A DNA stretch of 64,000 nucleotides, taken from assembly GCA_002104985.1 (NCBI GenBank), contig MCGO01000016.1:124001-188000 (forward strand). Direction: 5' to 3'. Positions 36,801 through 47,154 of the stretch are shown here, piece by piece (position 1 is the stretch's first letter; each line of letters begins with the position of its first letter). The translations under genes and the position numbers were made by a program. Origin of the DNA: Rhizoclosmatium globosum (taxonomy: Eukaryota > Chytridiomycota > Chytridiomycetes > Chytridiales > Chytriomycetaceae). The notes beneath the pieces are model-generated. The model worked only from the letters and a program-made list of their open reading frames with translations, was not told where the DNA came from and made no database searches.

Positions 36801-38575
36801 ACCAGATTATTTTCTGGTTGACTTTGAACCACACAAAACCCGTTTCTTGAAATGTAACACTCAATCCTAATGCCCTAACCACACTGATGTCATAAAATGC
36901 TGTCGTATGGTTTTTCGGATGAATTTGAGCAATGATGGCCAACCAGATTAATTTCTGGTTGACTTTCGAACCACACACAAACCCATTTCGTGAAATGTAA
37001 CACTCCAATATGAATGCCCTAACCACACTGATGTCATAAAATGCAGCTGCATGGTTTGGGCATGAATTTGAGCCAATGATGGCCAACCAGATTATTTTCT
37101 GGTTGACTTTTGAACCACACACAAAACCCGTTTCTTGAAATGTAACACTCCAATATGAATGCCCTAACCACACTGATGTTATAAAATGCAGTCGTATGGT
37201 TTTTGGGATGAATTTGAGCCAATGATGGCCAACCAGATTATTTTCTGGTTGACTTTTGAACCACACACAAAACCCGTTTCTTGAAATGTAACACTCGAAT
37301 CCTAATGCCCTAACCACACTGATGTCATAAAATGCAGTCGTATGGTTTTTGGGATGATTTTGAGCGTGATGGCCAACCAGATTAATTTCTGGTTGACTTT
37401 TGAACCACACAAAACCCATTTCATGAAATGTAACACTCCAATATGAATGCCCTAAGCACACTGATGTTATAAAATGCAGTCGTATGGTTTTAGGATGAAT
37501 TTGAGCCAATGATGGCCAACCAGATTATTTTCTGGTTGACTTTCGAACCACACACAAGACCCATTTCTTGAAATGTAACACTCGAATCCTAATGCCCTAA
37601 CCACACTGATGTCATAAAATGCAGTCGTATGGTTTTTGGGATGAATTTGAGCGAGATGATGGCCAACCAGATTATTTTCTGGTTGACTTTCGAACTGCAC
37701 GCAAGACCCGTTTCGTGAAATGTAACACTCCAATATGAATGCCCTAAGCACACTGATGTTATAAAATGCAGTCGTATGGTTTTTGGGATGAATTTGAGCC
37801 AATGATGGCCAACCAGATTTTTTCTGGTTGACTTTCAAACCACACACAAGACCCATTTCGTGAAATGTAACACTCCAATATGAATGCCCTAACCACACTG
37901 ATGTTATAAAATGCAGTCGTATGGTTTTAGGGATGAATTTGAGCCAATGATGGCCAACCAGATTATTTTCTGGTTGACTTTTGAACCACACACAAAACCC
38001 GTTTCGTGAAATGTAACACTCGAATCCTAATGCCTGAACCACACTGATGTTATAAAATGCAGTCGTATGGTTTTTGGATGAATTTGAGCCGAGTGATGGC
38101 CAACCAGATTATTTTCTGGTTGACTTTCGAACTGCACACAAAACCCGTTTCGTGAAATGTAACACTCGAATCCTAATGCCCTAACCACACTGATGTCATA
38201 AAATGCAGTCGTATGGTTTTTGGGATGAATTTGAGCCAATGATGGCCAACCAGATTTTTTCTGGTTGACTTTCAAACCACACACAAAACCCGTTTCGTGA
38301 AATGTAACACTCAATCCTAATGCCCTAACCACACTGATGTCATAAAATGCAGTCGTATGGTTTTGGGATGAATTTGAGCGAGTGATGGCCAACCAGATTA
38401 TTTTCTGGTTGACTTTCGAACGGCACACAAGACCCATTTCGTGAAATGTAACACTCGAATCCTAATGCCCTAACCACACTGATGTCATTAAAATGCAGTC
38501 GTATGGTTTTTGGGATGAATTTGAGCGGTGATGGCCAACCGGTGAAATTTGAGCCAATGATGGCCAACCAGATGC
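30840..38575. repeat. 145-bp satellite array, about 53 units
   Basis: Near-identical units of 144-146 bp, each with ATGATGGCCAACCAG and CTGATGTCATAAAATGCAG. Units differ mainly in short indels and alternative blocks (CTGCACACAAG or CCACACACAAG; CCAATATGAATGCC or AATCCTAATGCC). Every well-preserved unit holds CAACCAGA-TTATTT-TCTGGTTG, a perfect 8-bp inverted repeat whose arms persist when the loop shrinks. Long minus-strand frames across the array are a by-product of a unit length not divisible by 3. Divergence rises toward the right end (36-38.5 kb). A degenerate lead-in lies at 30660-30840. Possible roles: centromeric or heterochromatic satellite. Confidence 0.92.
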
Positions 38576-39060
38576 AATATCCAAGTAGGTAGTCATGACA
38601 TAACAGTTGTTTACTATAATTTCATGGGCATTATACATCTGTTGAATACTTCCCATACCTGCACAGAAACTACTAAGCAGTATCCATTAGAAAGTTGATA
38701 AGGTGCTGTAGACAAATTTGGAGACATTCTACAAAGGCCATACAAGAGATTATCAATAGTCAGACACATTTGAGCTCGAACCTTTCTGTTTCCAGACAAG
38801 GCAAACAATGGCCACATTCCAAAGGACAAAAGTTCATCTTAGTCAAACTGCATCCTAAAGAACAAAAGGAATTTGAGGTGTATGGCTGCAAACTTACCAC
38901 ACTGTTCTTCAGTGTTTCATGATTCTGGCACAATTACAAGACACTGTGCATTCAAACAACAAAATAGGAGTAATTTATTTCGTATGCTGTGAAGGGTATG
39001 GTTGAAAATTCTGCCAAGGTAAACACGCAATATATTCAAGCAAACAACTACAAGCTAAAG
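38576..39060. other. Spacer between satellite and right arm
   Basis: Unique sequence. A minus-strand stretch near 38770-38850 encodes a short Cys-rich peptide (MNFCPLECGHCLPCLE) before a stop, preceded by a plausible intron acceptor. Too short and isolated to call a gene. Nothing else supported. Confidence 0.4.
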
Positions 39061-39076
39061 ATCAATACAAGGTTTC

Positions 39077-40387
39077 TCAGTCATCCCACTCAATTGGATC
39101 ACTTTCTGCATTGATTTTCTCATGAGTCTGGTATAGATCCAGAAAATCAGATGACTGAACAATTAGTGAAATATTCTCTGGTGCAATGTCAATGTCGACT
39201 CCATTCAGAAGTGTAAGACAAAGATCCGCTGAAAAAATGGTTAGAAAGTATATATGTTATATTAGGAACTTACGGTAGATATGAAGCCACACAAAGTGAA
39301 TCAAGAGAAGTGCTGCAAATGGATCCTGAAACTTCATCAGAGAACGCAATGTTGTTACATACTCTTCGTTGATACAATATCCAACCATCACACTTTGCAT
39401 TGACATTTCAAAACCTTTCTGGAGCAAGGATGCAGTTGTTTCAATGGCATTAGGGTTCATACGAAGGGTATCTTTCAAAGGCTGGCATAATGGTCTATCA
39501 CTCCGCTTAAGCAGTAGAAGATATTGGTAAAGGATATTGGCTGCATCACATTGAAGCGGTCAATCAAGGATAATGTACGTTCCACTGGAACAATTGGATA
39601 GCTAACATTTTCCACCAGCCAGAATTTGAGAAATAGTTTTGCAATGAAGATGTTAAACGTAGGAGATCCGGCGAGAACAAAGAGGACCATCAACGATTTG
39701 CTGAATGAGAAGCAGGAAGTGGCGTCAACATTGATTCGAGCAAATTCAGCGACAGGATCAACAGCAGTGATAATCAGTGGCGATTTTATGGTTTGGAGAA
39801 GGAGACTATTGAACTTCATTGGATCAAGTTTTGGCATATCATAAAACAGTTTCGTAAGCAACGACTTCATTCGCTCCTCATCGGAGTCATCCATAGTCAA
39901 GGAAGCCATTCTTTCAATTTGATCAATACTCAGGCTCAGATCACTCGGAATCACTGCTGCAATGGCGTTTGGTTGAGACGGAATATGCATAGAAATGGTA
40001 GATGGCGTTGGGATGGCAAAGGCACTCAGGTCAATCAAGCGATTCAATGTACTGGCTGTTCCCAATATTTCCAGCATTTTGAGAAGTGAAGGAATTGTCG
40101 CGAAGAGCACCGGCTCGTTGGACTTTGTTATTGGAATCGCGGCCAAGATACCACCGAAAAGTACCACGAACAGTTTCCCAGGTTCTTGTTGCACCACAGA
40201 GATGCTTCCACTTTTCCGAATGAAATACATCCATAAGGCGCACCTGTCCGTCAGGTCCGAGGAGGTCCTTCATTTCATTAGTGAGTACTCTGATTTGACA
40301 GGTTCGCTCGGCCTCTTGTGCGATGCTTCGCGTTGTTGTGAATGCGGGAATAGGAGAAGACATCGAGTAGGACGACGAGGAAGCCAT
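39077..40387 (-). CDS. Hypothetical protein, right-arm copy of the inverted gene pair
   Basis: Paralog of the 29304-30624 gene. Same start (MASSSSYSMSSP) at 40387, same central sequence, and a stop at 39077 after the acidic tail ESDPIEWDD. An intron separates the last exon (about 39230-39273). The central frame is uninterrupted for 251 residues here. Differences cluster in the last third (NVMQPISFTNIFY, EMSMQSVMVGYCINEEY, MKFQDPFAALLLIHF) and are mostly conservative, so both copies look to have been under selection. Differs from the left copy at 40140-40170, where a short segment is replaced. Function unknown. Confidence 0.6.
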
Positions 40388-40564
40388 CGCGGCAACAGAT
40401 TCAGTTCTGGGTGCTGGTTCTGGTGGGATTCTTTTCCCGCCCAAATGAAACAGGAAGAAACAAGAGAGATGGAAGAGAGATGGAAGAGAATGGTTACGAG
40501 TGATTTATGCACTAACGGCGGTATTAAAAATATTTCTTAATGCGAGAAAGTTTGTTGCCCTGCA

Positions 40565-40800
40565 GTGTCGCTCACTGTCATTCGGGTTTCAAATGTCGTT
40601 CTTGGAAAAGGTTATTCAACTGTTTTGAACGTAAAGATACATTCTATGAAGAAACTAAAAACGACTCAAAAAGCTCTTGCAACTCGCAAGGGAGTCCTTA
40701 AGTCATGGTCCTCTTTGCACTCAAGAATACAGCATCCGCACTTCAATTTCACAGCAAAAACTCACTGATTTGATTCAGCAAATAGAGAGGGTTGGGTCTA
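40565..40800 (+). CDS. Small basic hypothetical protein, copy 2
   Basis: Inverted copy of the 28887-29126 frame, same sequence apart from one indel near 40750 that changes the last residues. Head to head with the 40387 gene. No function assigned. Confidence 0.22.
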
Positions 40801-40891
40801 AGTGATGTTTCATTCTGAGAATCGCGGATAGTGCGAGAGAATTGATGTTGAGAGTGTCTTGATCGGACTGGAGGATAAAGGGCGAGGCTAT

Positions 40892-41234
40892 GGAAAGATG
40901 AGAAAGACATAGAAGTTTATTGCAATATAAACTCAGTATTAATTATGTAATTCCAGCAACAGATTTCAACTTTGCGTAACAACTGCACGCAAACTCCAAC
41001 CTACATAATTTGACTTACTATTCATTGCTTATTTCTTGTATTCTCCACTTGCAACCTCGAATGGAGACTATGACACTAACCCTCTTGATCCATTTGCTTC
41101 GCTGCGCTTATATGCTTCCCATCACGCTCGATATCCAAACCATTACACTTTGTGTAATCTCTCCTTCTATTACAAGTTCGCTGAAGTTCACGAGCTCCGC
41201 TCGTACCTATCCAAGCAATTTACTTCACTAAAGA
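40892..41234 (+). pseudogene. Unidentified gene fragment truncated at a duplication breakpoint
   Basis: Lies between the right inverted arm and the second copy of locus A. A plus-strand frame from about 41036 (SNGDYDTNPLDPFASLRLYA, then LCNLSFYYKFAEVHELRSYL) has coding-like composition and is cut where the duplicated block begins (about 41235). Not recognised. Confidence 0.35.
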
Positions 41235-41325
41235 TTATTTGCTGCGCTCAATAATTCGCCTGACAGTATCGAGTTCCGCTCATTGCTTCTCTTCTCAATC
41301 ACTACACTCCGGCTTCGTCCAACAA

Positions 41326-42155
41326 TCAATAAATATACACACCCGATCCATCGTTGGAAGAACGAGGCGATCCACGTTTAGAAGAAGACTGCAGATCGAC
41401 GGCAGTACTGGTATCCCCAGAAGAAGAATTTGAGCCATTCCTCCTCACATTGTCTGAAGTCAAAACGATGGGAGCACCAGCATCATCCGTAGAAACGACA
41501 TCTTCTTTTCTGAGACGAGAGGAAGGACGGTACGCATAGGGACTGACGTAACCAGCGCCAGGGGTATTCTTGTTGTTGCTGCCAGCAGAGGAGGAGACAA
41601 GAGAAGGAGGAGGGGCATCAGAAGAAGTGCATTGGAGACATGGAGGTGCGTTTGGGAGAGGTGGGAGAGGCAGGGCCTTTGCCTTGCGGGATGGGACCGA
41701 ATGAATAAGGGGACTTGTATGGCTGTTTGTTGTTGATGTTGAGATCCGAAACGGTTTCAATGTGTTCGCGGGAGAGTGCGGCAGCCAGCTTCGGCTTCGC
41801 AGGAGCGGTCTTTGCTCTGGCGACAAGGCATTAGCATGTGCTAGGAGCGTGGGATAGAGTGGGGGACGCAAGTACCTCGCCATATCGACAGCCCCGAGTA
41901 GTACCAGTACCAGTACCGGTGTTGCGGACGACGAGCCAGGCGCCACTCGCGGAAATGCAAATGACTCCCCGTTGTGGCGTACGACTCTTTAGTCAGCTTC
42001 TGCGGCTTTGGCTTTTGGCGGTGATTGGCGGCGACTCATCCGACTGGGCCGCCTGTTTGAAGGCCGCGACAAGCGCCCCGACTCGTCCGCCGCGGTGGTT
42101 CGAACCCGTGGCTGCGGAATGCGCGACGGTGGCGGCGCGGTGTGGTCGACGACAT
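41326..42155 (-). CDS. Disordered Pro/Ser-rich protein, copy 2 of locus A
   Basis: Near-identical to 13003-13841, start 42155, stop TGA at 41326-41328. It has several indels of its own (for example near 41650, 41900, 41965 and 42135) but reads through the Ser-rich C-terminal half that is frame-broken in copy 1 (DDAGAPIVLTSDNVRRNG). Here the upstream sequence continues directly into the plus-strand gene at 42.2 kb, giving the uninterrupted, ancestral-looking divergent arrangement. Function unknown. Confidence 0.55.
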
Positions 42156-42202
42156 CCTCTTTGTTGAGTTAGTGTGTTGGATGAAATGAGGATGGAAAAT
42201 TT

Positions 42203-42770
42203 GCACGCACGTTCTTCCCATTTGGCTATCCAACTATCCATCCAAAACAAACAGAGAGAAGAATGCAGACAATCCATCCATTGGCTTCTTCAGATGTCCT
42301 GTTCCACTTACTGCCATGGATACCCTCAAACACACTGGCCTTTCGTCTGCTTTCGAAACTGATCAACGAGGCTGTGATTATAGCCTCCCCTTTATCCTCC
42401 AGTCCGATCAAGACACTCTCAACGTCAATTCTCTCGCACTATCTGCGATTCTGAGAATGAAAAAAACATCGTCTCTCAGTGGCTGGCTTTATATACTTTC
42501 GTTCAGATCCAACATCCACCCTCAAGTCGTTTCGATGTATACAACTCAACATCGGTCGGCCCATCCACAGTATGCTGCCAATTCATGCAGAAAAGTCCTT
42601 TTATGTATCTGCTGCTATCCGTGCGTACTACACACTATCGTTGAACAATGCGTATCCACGTATAGGCGAAACAATTCTCTCTACCCTCAACCAAAAACCT
42701 CCTCGTCGAGTTCAAATCCTCAATGCCATTTCAGTTGCTAGGAAATATTCTTGCCAAGGTATACACTAGA
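42203..42770 (+). CDS. Hypothetical protein, divergent partner of locus A
   Basis: Not recognised. Best-supported frames: RLLSKLINEAVIIAS and NSLALSAILRM in the first half, then FRCIQLNIGRPIHSML and AEKSFYVSAAIRAYYTLSLN in the second half, joined by frame breaks near 42465. It ends near 42770. The first 260 bp are duplicated at 28622. Helical, soluble, no motif. The exact start is unclear; transcription is divergent from the 42155 gene. Confidence 0.4.
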
Positions 42771-43028
42771 GTGATTGTTTAAGTGGAGCGAGCCCATGAG
42801 AAGTGCTAAATAGCCAATGAACCTACACATGATAATTAATTTCGACCTGAGCATAGCAAATTGCAAAAAGTTGAGCGAAGCAACTGACTTCCGGGAAGCA
42901 AAACAAACATTGGTTCGATGCTGTAAAAAATGGCGCCCTTATTTGGTGCCGAAAAAGGGAACAAATTGAATTTAAGTGAACGTAGTATTGAAATATGAGG
43001 CATCCTCGTCAGAAGTTATGACAAAATT
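42771..43028. other. Intergenic spacer
   Basis: No gene, repeat or structured element seen. Confidence 0.5.
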
Positions 43029-43474
43029 ATGGCAAGTTGTTCTCTTGCTTTAATCACTGATGGACTTAACACAGATACCGTACAACTCTCAAATGGAAAA
43101 TCAATGATTGTTCCCCACCGCATTCCCAACAAGTTCTTTGGCACTCTCGACGACCCATCCAAACTTGCCACCGACCTTTCCCTTTTTCTTTCCTCTCCTG
43201 CAGTTTTGCTTCAAATTTTATCTTTCCACAATTCCACCGATTACAATCTTGAAGAATGGTATCACTCGTTTGGACCAAACACAGTCATCTACCATGTCCG
43301 CAAAAAACCCACAGTACTGCGTCAATTATTCTGCCTGATCCACATCTTTATGCGGAAAGTCGAAATCAACAGACTGTCTTGTCTGAAAGTTTTGCATGGA
43401 TTTTGGATTTCTTGGATCGAATTGAGCAGAATCCCTCAAATTGCTCCAACCTTCATAATGAAATCAAAATATAG
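43029..43474 (+). CDS. Hypothetical protein
   Basis: ATG 43029 begins MASCSLALITDGLN, then NKFFGTLDDPSKLATDLSLF and SFHNSTDYNLEEWYHSFGPN. After a frame break near 43300 the better frame continues LPDPHLYAESRNQQ and SFAWILDFLDRIEQN to a TAG at 43474. About 148 residues, mixed helix, no membrane segment. Not recognised; not duplicated elsewhere in the window. Confidence 0.4.
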
Positions 43475-43510
43475 TGAATAAAACGCGCGAAATTTGTTAA
43501 TAGCAGCGTT

Positions 43511-45495
43511 TCATGCACTTTCTTGTGCATTGACATAATCAGTCTCAGCTTTCGGAATATTAAACATTTCGGACTCGGCTGGGATATATTTTGGTGCAGA
43601 TATTGCTGCATTGTGTTGTTTGAATGTTTCTTGATTGCTTTTCAGTATTTCTGTCTACTCACGTTCCTGCTGGAATGTTTTCTCGCGAATACCAAGCGAA
43701 GCGTCAGACTTGTCCAATACGGATGAATTCAGGCTTTTTCACGTTCGCAATCAACCTTCAATACATAATCCTCAATCCTTTCTGTTTGAACGTCTTGAAT
43801 TTTCGACTCAAAAGGATTGAATTCAGAGACTCTGCTACATTCTCCAATTTCTGGTGCTTGAACAACACGCTCTCCTTGTACATCCGTTTTCAAATTTGCT
43901 TCAACGTGACATTCAATGAACTCGACTTGGTCTGTAGCATTACTCAAGGCTGTAGGTTTTATTGAAACTTCTAGTATATCTTGATGGCCATTGTATTCAT
44001 TATCAGGCAAGTGAATTCCAGAGTCCCAGTCCTTCTCATGTGTCCCTTCAAGTTGCTCCGACTCACAATCATTGTTGCTGTTCCATTTATTTCCGACAAC
44101 ATATTTGCATCCTCACCAACCATGAGATTTATTTTCACGGAGTCGTCAGACAATTTCAAGTGTGTGTTAGTGACCTGTTTCATATCGTCGACGGACTCTG
44201 GCTTGTTGGTTGGGGTAAGAGTCATTTCCTTCTGTTGAAACAGGCGTTTGATCAAGAAAGGCTGTCTGAGCAAAAACATTGTTTGTTATTTCGTCCGTCG
44301 AGTTACTGATAATCATACTGGGAATTGTAGAATCTTGGATGTTTAGTGTACCGTAGGTTTCGGTTGAACCAAAAAGGAAGGGTTTTCATCAAAAATCATT
44401 AGTTTTAATACATCGCCTCCTATTGGGTCGCAGAGAATACGATTGCTAATGTAATAATCATCCTTTTCATATCCACAGGAAGGGTCTGTTGCTGTTTCCG
44501 TTTCGAGCCATGTTCATTCACAACCTAAACGTCAAGGTTTTTAAACCGTTTTTAAATCGCGTCCGAAACTTTTGAAGTGTTTGTGTAATTTTGCTGTTTG
44601 ATCTTGGTGCTGTGTATTGGGATCTAATGCATCAAACTTGAAGTTGCCGTGTCTGATTCATCAAATATCTTAACAAGCTCATTTAAAACGGATCGCGTCT
44701 TGTAATATTGTTGCGTTCATACTGCTCTTGCGCCAAATCAAATAATTGCAAGACAACTGATTCTGATTTCAGGTGGCTACTCAACCTTGATTTCGCCATT
44801 GATTCAAAAGCCCCCTTAGTTTCTTTTGTCTGTTTGTGTTTTCAATGGATTGTTTATCTCGCCGGAATACGCTATGACAGTTCTCCACATTGTACTTGGA
44901 TAGTTTTCAACGATACATTGATATAAAAGACTCATTGACTCATTTGTGGGAAGCTCATGGAATGCTCTTGTTTCTATAGCTCGAGTTGTTTCGATTTTGA
45001 TGGATCTTTTAACCGCTAGTCAACCAGTATGCTTACATTCCTGCTACAATTTACCTCAAATTCGCGTTGCGCATTCCAGAGACAGTATCAATTTGTATCA
45101 CGTCCATGGATCTGTTTGAGATTGATAGATGGATACATTGGTTTCACATTTTCTCTCGTCTTGGATGAAATATTATTGGCTTTGGCTTTTGGCAGCCCTT
45201 TCATTTATTGACACTATTTTTCTTTTCGCTCAGCCACTTGAATTCGAACACTACCCAGCCGCCTGTTAAAAACGAACACAACCCATACTTTTTTTCCAAC
45301 AAGTGGAAACTTGGGGTGTTGTTCAACGAAGTAGTGACTGTACTGTATTAACTCATACTGACGTTGGACCATGAGTGGAGTGAGATATGTTGATGTGGCT
45401 GGACTTGTCAGATTTCGATGGCTGATGCTCGATTCACAATTAACAACATAATGCGATAGAGCAGCGTGATTGGAGCCGGAGAATCGTGGGTACAC
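43511..45495 (-). CDS. Unknown Ser/Thr/Glu-rich protein, heavily frame-broken
   Basis: On the minus strand coding-like segments follow one another in shifting frames. These include PLMVQRQYELIQYSHYFVEQ (about 45350), ETTRAIETRAFHELPTNESM (about 44960), FESMAKSRLSSHLKSESVVL (about 44790), KDDYYISNRILCDPIGGDVL (about 44440), SDDSVKINLMVGEDANML (about 44120), TDQVEFIECHVEANLKTDV (about 43930) and IPAESEMFNIPKAETDYV, ending at a TGA (43511). No start codon can be fixed. Mostly polar and acidic; no domain recognised. The breaks are denser than in neighbouring genes, so a pseudogene is possible. Head to head with the DM9 gene. Confidence 0.4.
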
Positions 45496-45568
45496 ACCTC
45501 AAACCAACACAAAAACCGTTTCAAAAACAGAGCCGTCGTTCTCCACTTCCTTGCATCATCGACCACAA

Positions 45569-46246
45569 ATGAGCTTCCCTGATAAACTATTCGAAAGTGA
45601 CCACCACCACCACCACCACCACCATCACTCAGGCCGTTACAATGAACCAGCTGCGCCACCTCCTTCCTACGCCCACGGACCAATCTACGGCGGGGCACCA
45701 TCATTCGGACCACAGGTGTACTGGCGTTCAGTCGTTGGACGAGCAATGCCTTCAGATGCAGTGAGTGCACTGGGATCTAACGTTAAGTGATTAACTGTTT
45801 TGCAGATCCCCCTTGGACAAGACACAGATGGCGCTGCTCTCTACGCAACTCGTGTTCCTCTAGAAGGTGGGCTCCATATTGGAAAGGCCCGGTCTGATGG
45901 AATCTGTTATGTATCATATGGCGGTTGTGAGATCCAAATCCCACATCACACCCCTCACGAAGTTCTTTGTGGATCAAAAATAGCATTCAATTGATTCCGT
46001 GCTCAGGAAACATGCCTGGGCATTTGATACAGAATGCAGTGGAAGGAGGCGAGAAGCGAATGGGAGCCGCTGTTTGTTGGAGTTGCAAGGACGCATTATC
46101 GTGGAACTCCTGTTGGTAAATGCGGGCCAGCAATGTGCGCTTTAAATTACGCTTATGGAGGAGAAGAGCATCAGGAGCATCAGTACAGTGTATTAGTTTA
46201 TGCAACACCTGTTGGCGGACCAGGAGTTTCAATGAATTACTGGTGA
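45569..46246 (+). CDS. DM9/DUF3421 repeat protein with His-rich N-terminus
   Basis: DM9 domains occur in insect and mollusc lectin-like proteins, some of which bind mannose. ATG 45569 begins MSFPDKLFESD followed by nine His, then a Pro/Ala/Tyr linker. Two DM9-type units follow: YWRSVVGRAMPSDA / GGLHIGKARSDGICYVSYGG and FVGVARTHYRGTPVGKCGP / ALNYAYGGEE, each with the G-x-A-R ... G-K ... Y-GG pattern. The intron is 45754-45805. Frame breaks near 45980 and 46050 sit between the units. The stop is at 46246 after GVSMNYW. No signal peptide seen, so probably cytoplasmic or non-classically secreted. Domain call good; role in the fungus unknown. Confidence 0.7.
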
Positions 46247-46362
46247 AATTAATAAATATAAAACGAAAACGACTTCGTTTTTTTGTTTGGCGCATGCTAA
46301 TCACGTCATAAACCTCATGGACAATTCAATAGTTTGACAGGAACCGGGCTCACAACCAAACA

Positions 46363-47059
46363 ATGACACAAATAATCAACGAGCTTAAGGCATTGGAAGC
46401 CCAACCCCTCTTGCCACAGCTTCGCCCCAACCAAGGCTTTCATAATACCTCGAAATTCCGAGTTAGTGCGCTTCTTGCCAGTTTCCTGATCATTCTCTTC
46501 TCTCTACAAAACTTGTCTCTTAACCGAGACAATGAAGAAGCAATATTGTGGCAGGAAATCAAGTCTTCAAAGATTCTGTTTGGTTCAGACGAGAATGGCC
46601 CTAAATTCCTTTCGCGTGCCATAGCCTTGGACAACAAAGTCATGGTTGAGTATATTCTGATGCATGGCGGTAACTATGTGGATGACAACCAGCGAATTGA
46701 CGCAAAGCCACTGCACGTGGCTTCAGTTGAAGGCCTTTTCCCGACCGCAAAGTATTTGCTACAGTCTGGAGACAAAGTGGACACTATCACCAAGTATAAT
46801 TGGACTCCACTACATTGGGCCTGTTACAATGGGCATGTGCAAATTGTGGAACTGCTATTAGAATATGGCGGACATCAACTTTTTGGCGAATGGTTGCAAG
46901 AAAGGATTTTCGCCATTGTACGTTGCGGCTATGAGACAGATGGAGCATGTTGAGCTGTATTTGTTGAAGAAAGGGGCAAATATAACTGTTGGTGAAAGCG
47001 TTGAAGAAATGAAAAGGCACGCCAAGAAAGGAGAAGATGTGGAATGGAAATGTTTTTGA
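46363..47059 (+). CDS. Ankyrin-repeat protein with one N-terminal transmembrane helix
   Basis: ATG 46363. A hydrophobic helix VSALLASFLIILFSL (about residues 37-51) is followed by three to four ankyrin repeats: AIALDNKVMVEYILMHGG, PLHVASVEGLFPTAKYLLQ, TPLHWACYNGHVQIVELLL, and after a frame break near 46870, SPLYVAAMRQMEHVELYLLK. A short charged C-terminus ends at TGA 47059. About 230 residues. Probably a membrane-anchored protein-interaction module facing the cytosol. No enzyme domain. Orthology not assigned. Confidence 0.75.
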
Positions 47060-47154
47060 TGCGTTTGCTGTCAATTAAAATAATTGATATTCCTTTGAAG
47101 GGGAAAGGGAGACGGCGCGTGCAAAACAATCCCAAAAGCCACCCAAACACTGAC

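Larger units (their letters stand above)
39060..40891 (-). repeat. Right arm of inverted duplication
   Basis: Inverted counterpart of 28801-30650. It includes the gene at 39077-40387, the head-to-head small ORF and about 80 bp of the truncated 42.2 kb gene, ending abruptly at 40891 (..GGCGAGGCTAT). Confidence 0.8.

Noticed and set aside
30863..38567. Many minus-strand open frames of 60-250 codons (MAQIHPKTIRLHFM.. type)
   Set aside because: They are the same 145-bp satellite read in rotating frames, since 145 is not a multiple of 3. No consensus splice sites, and stops recur every third unit.
38770..38900. Small Cys-rich minus-strand peptide as a secreted gene
   Set aside because: No signal peptide, only about 30 residues before a stop, and no support from any other copy.
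45597..45630. His-tag-like CAC/CAT repeat suggesting vector contamination
   Set aside because: It is inside a gene with native flanks, an intron and DM9 domains; no vector sequence is nearby.
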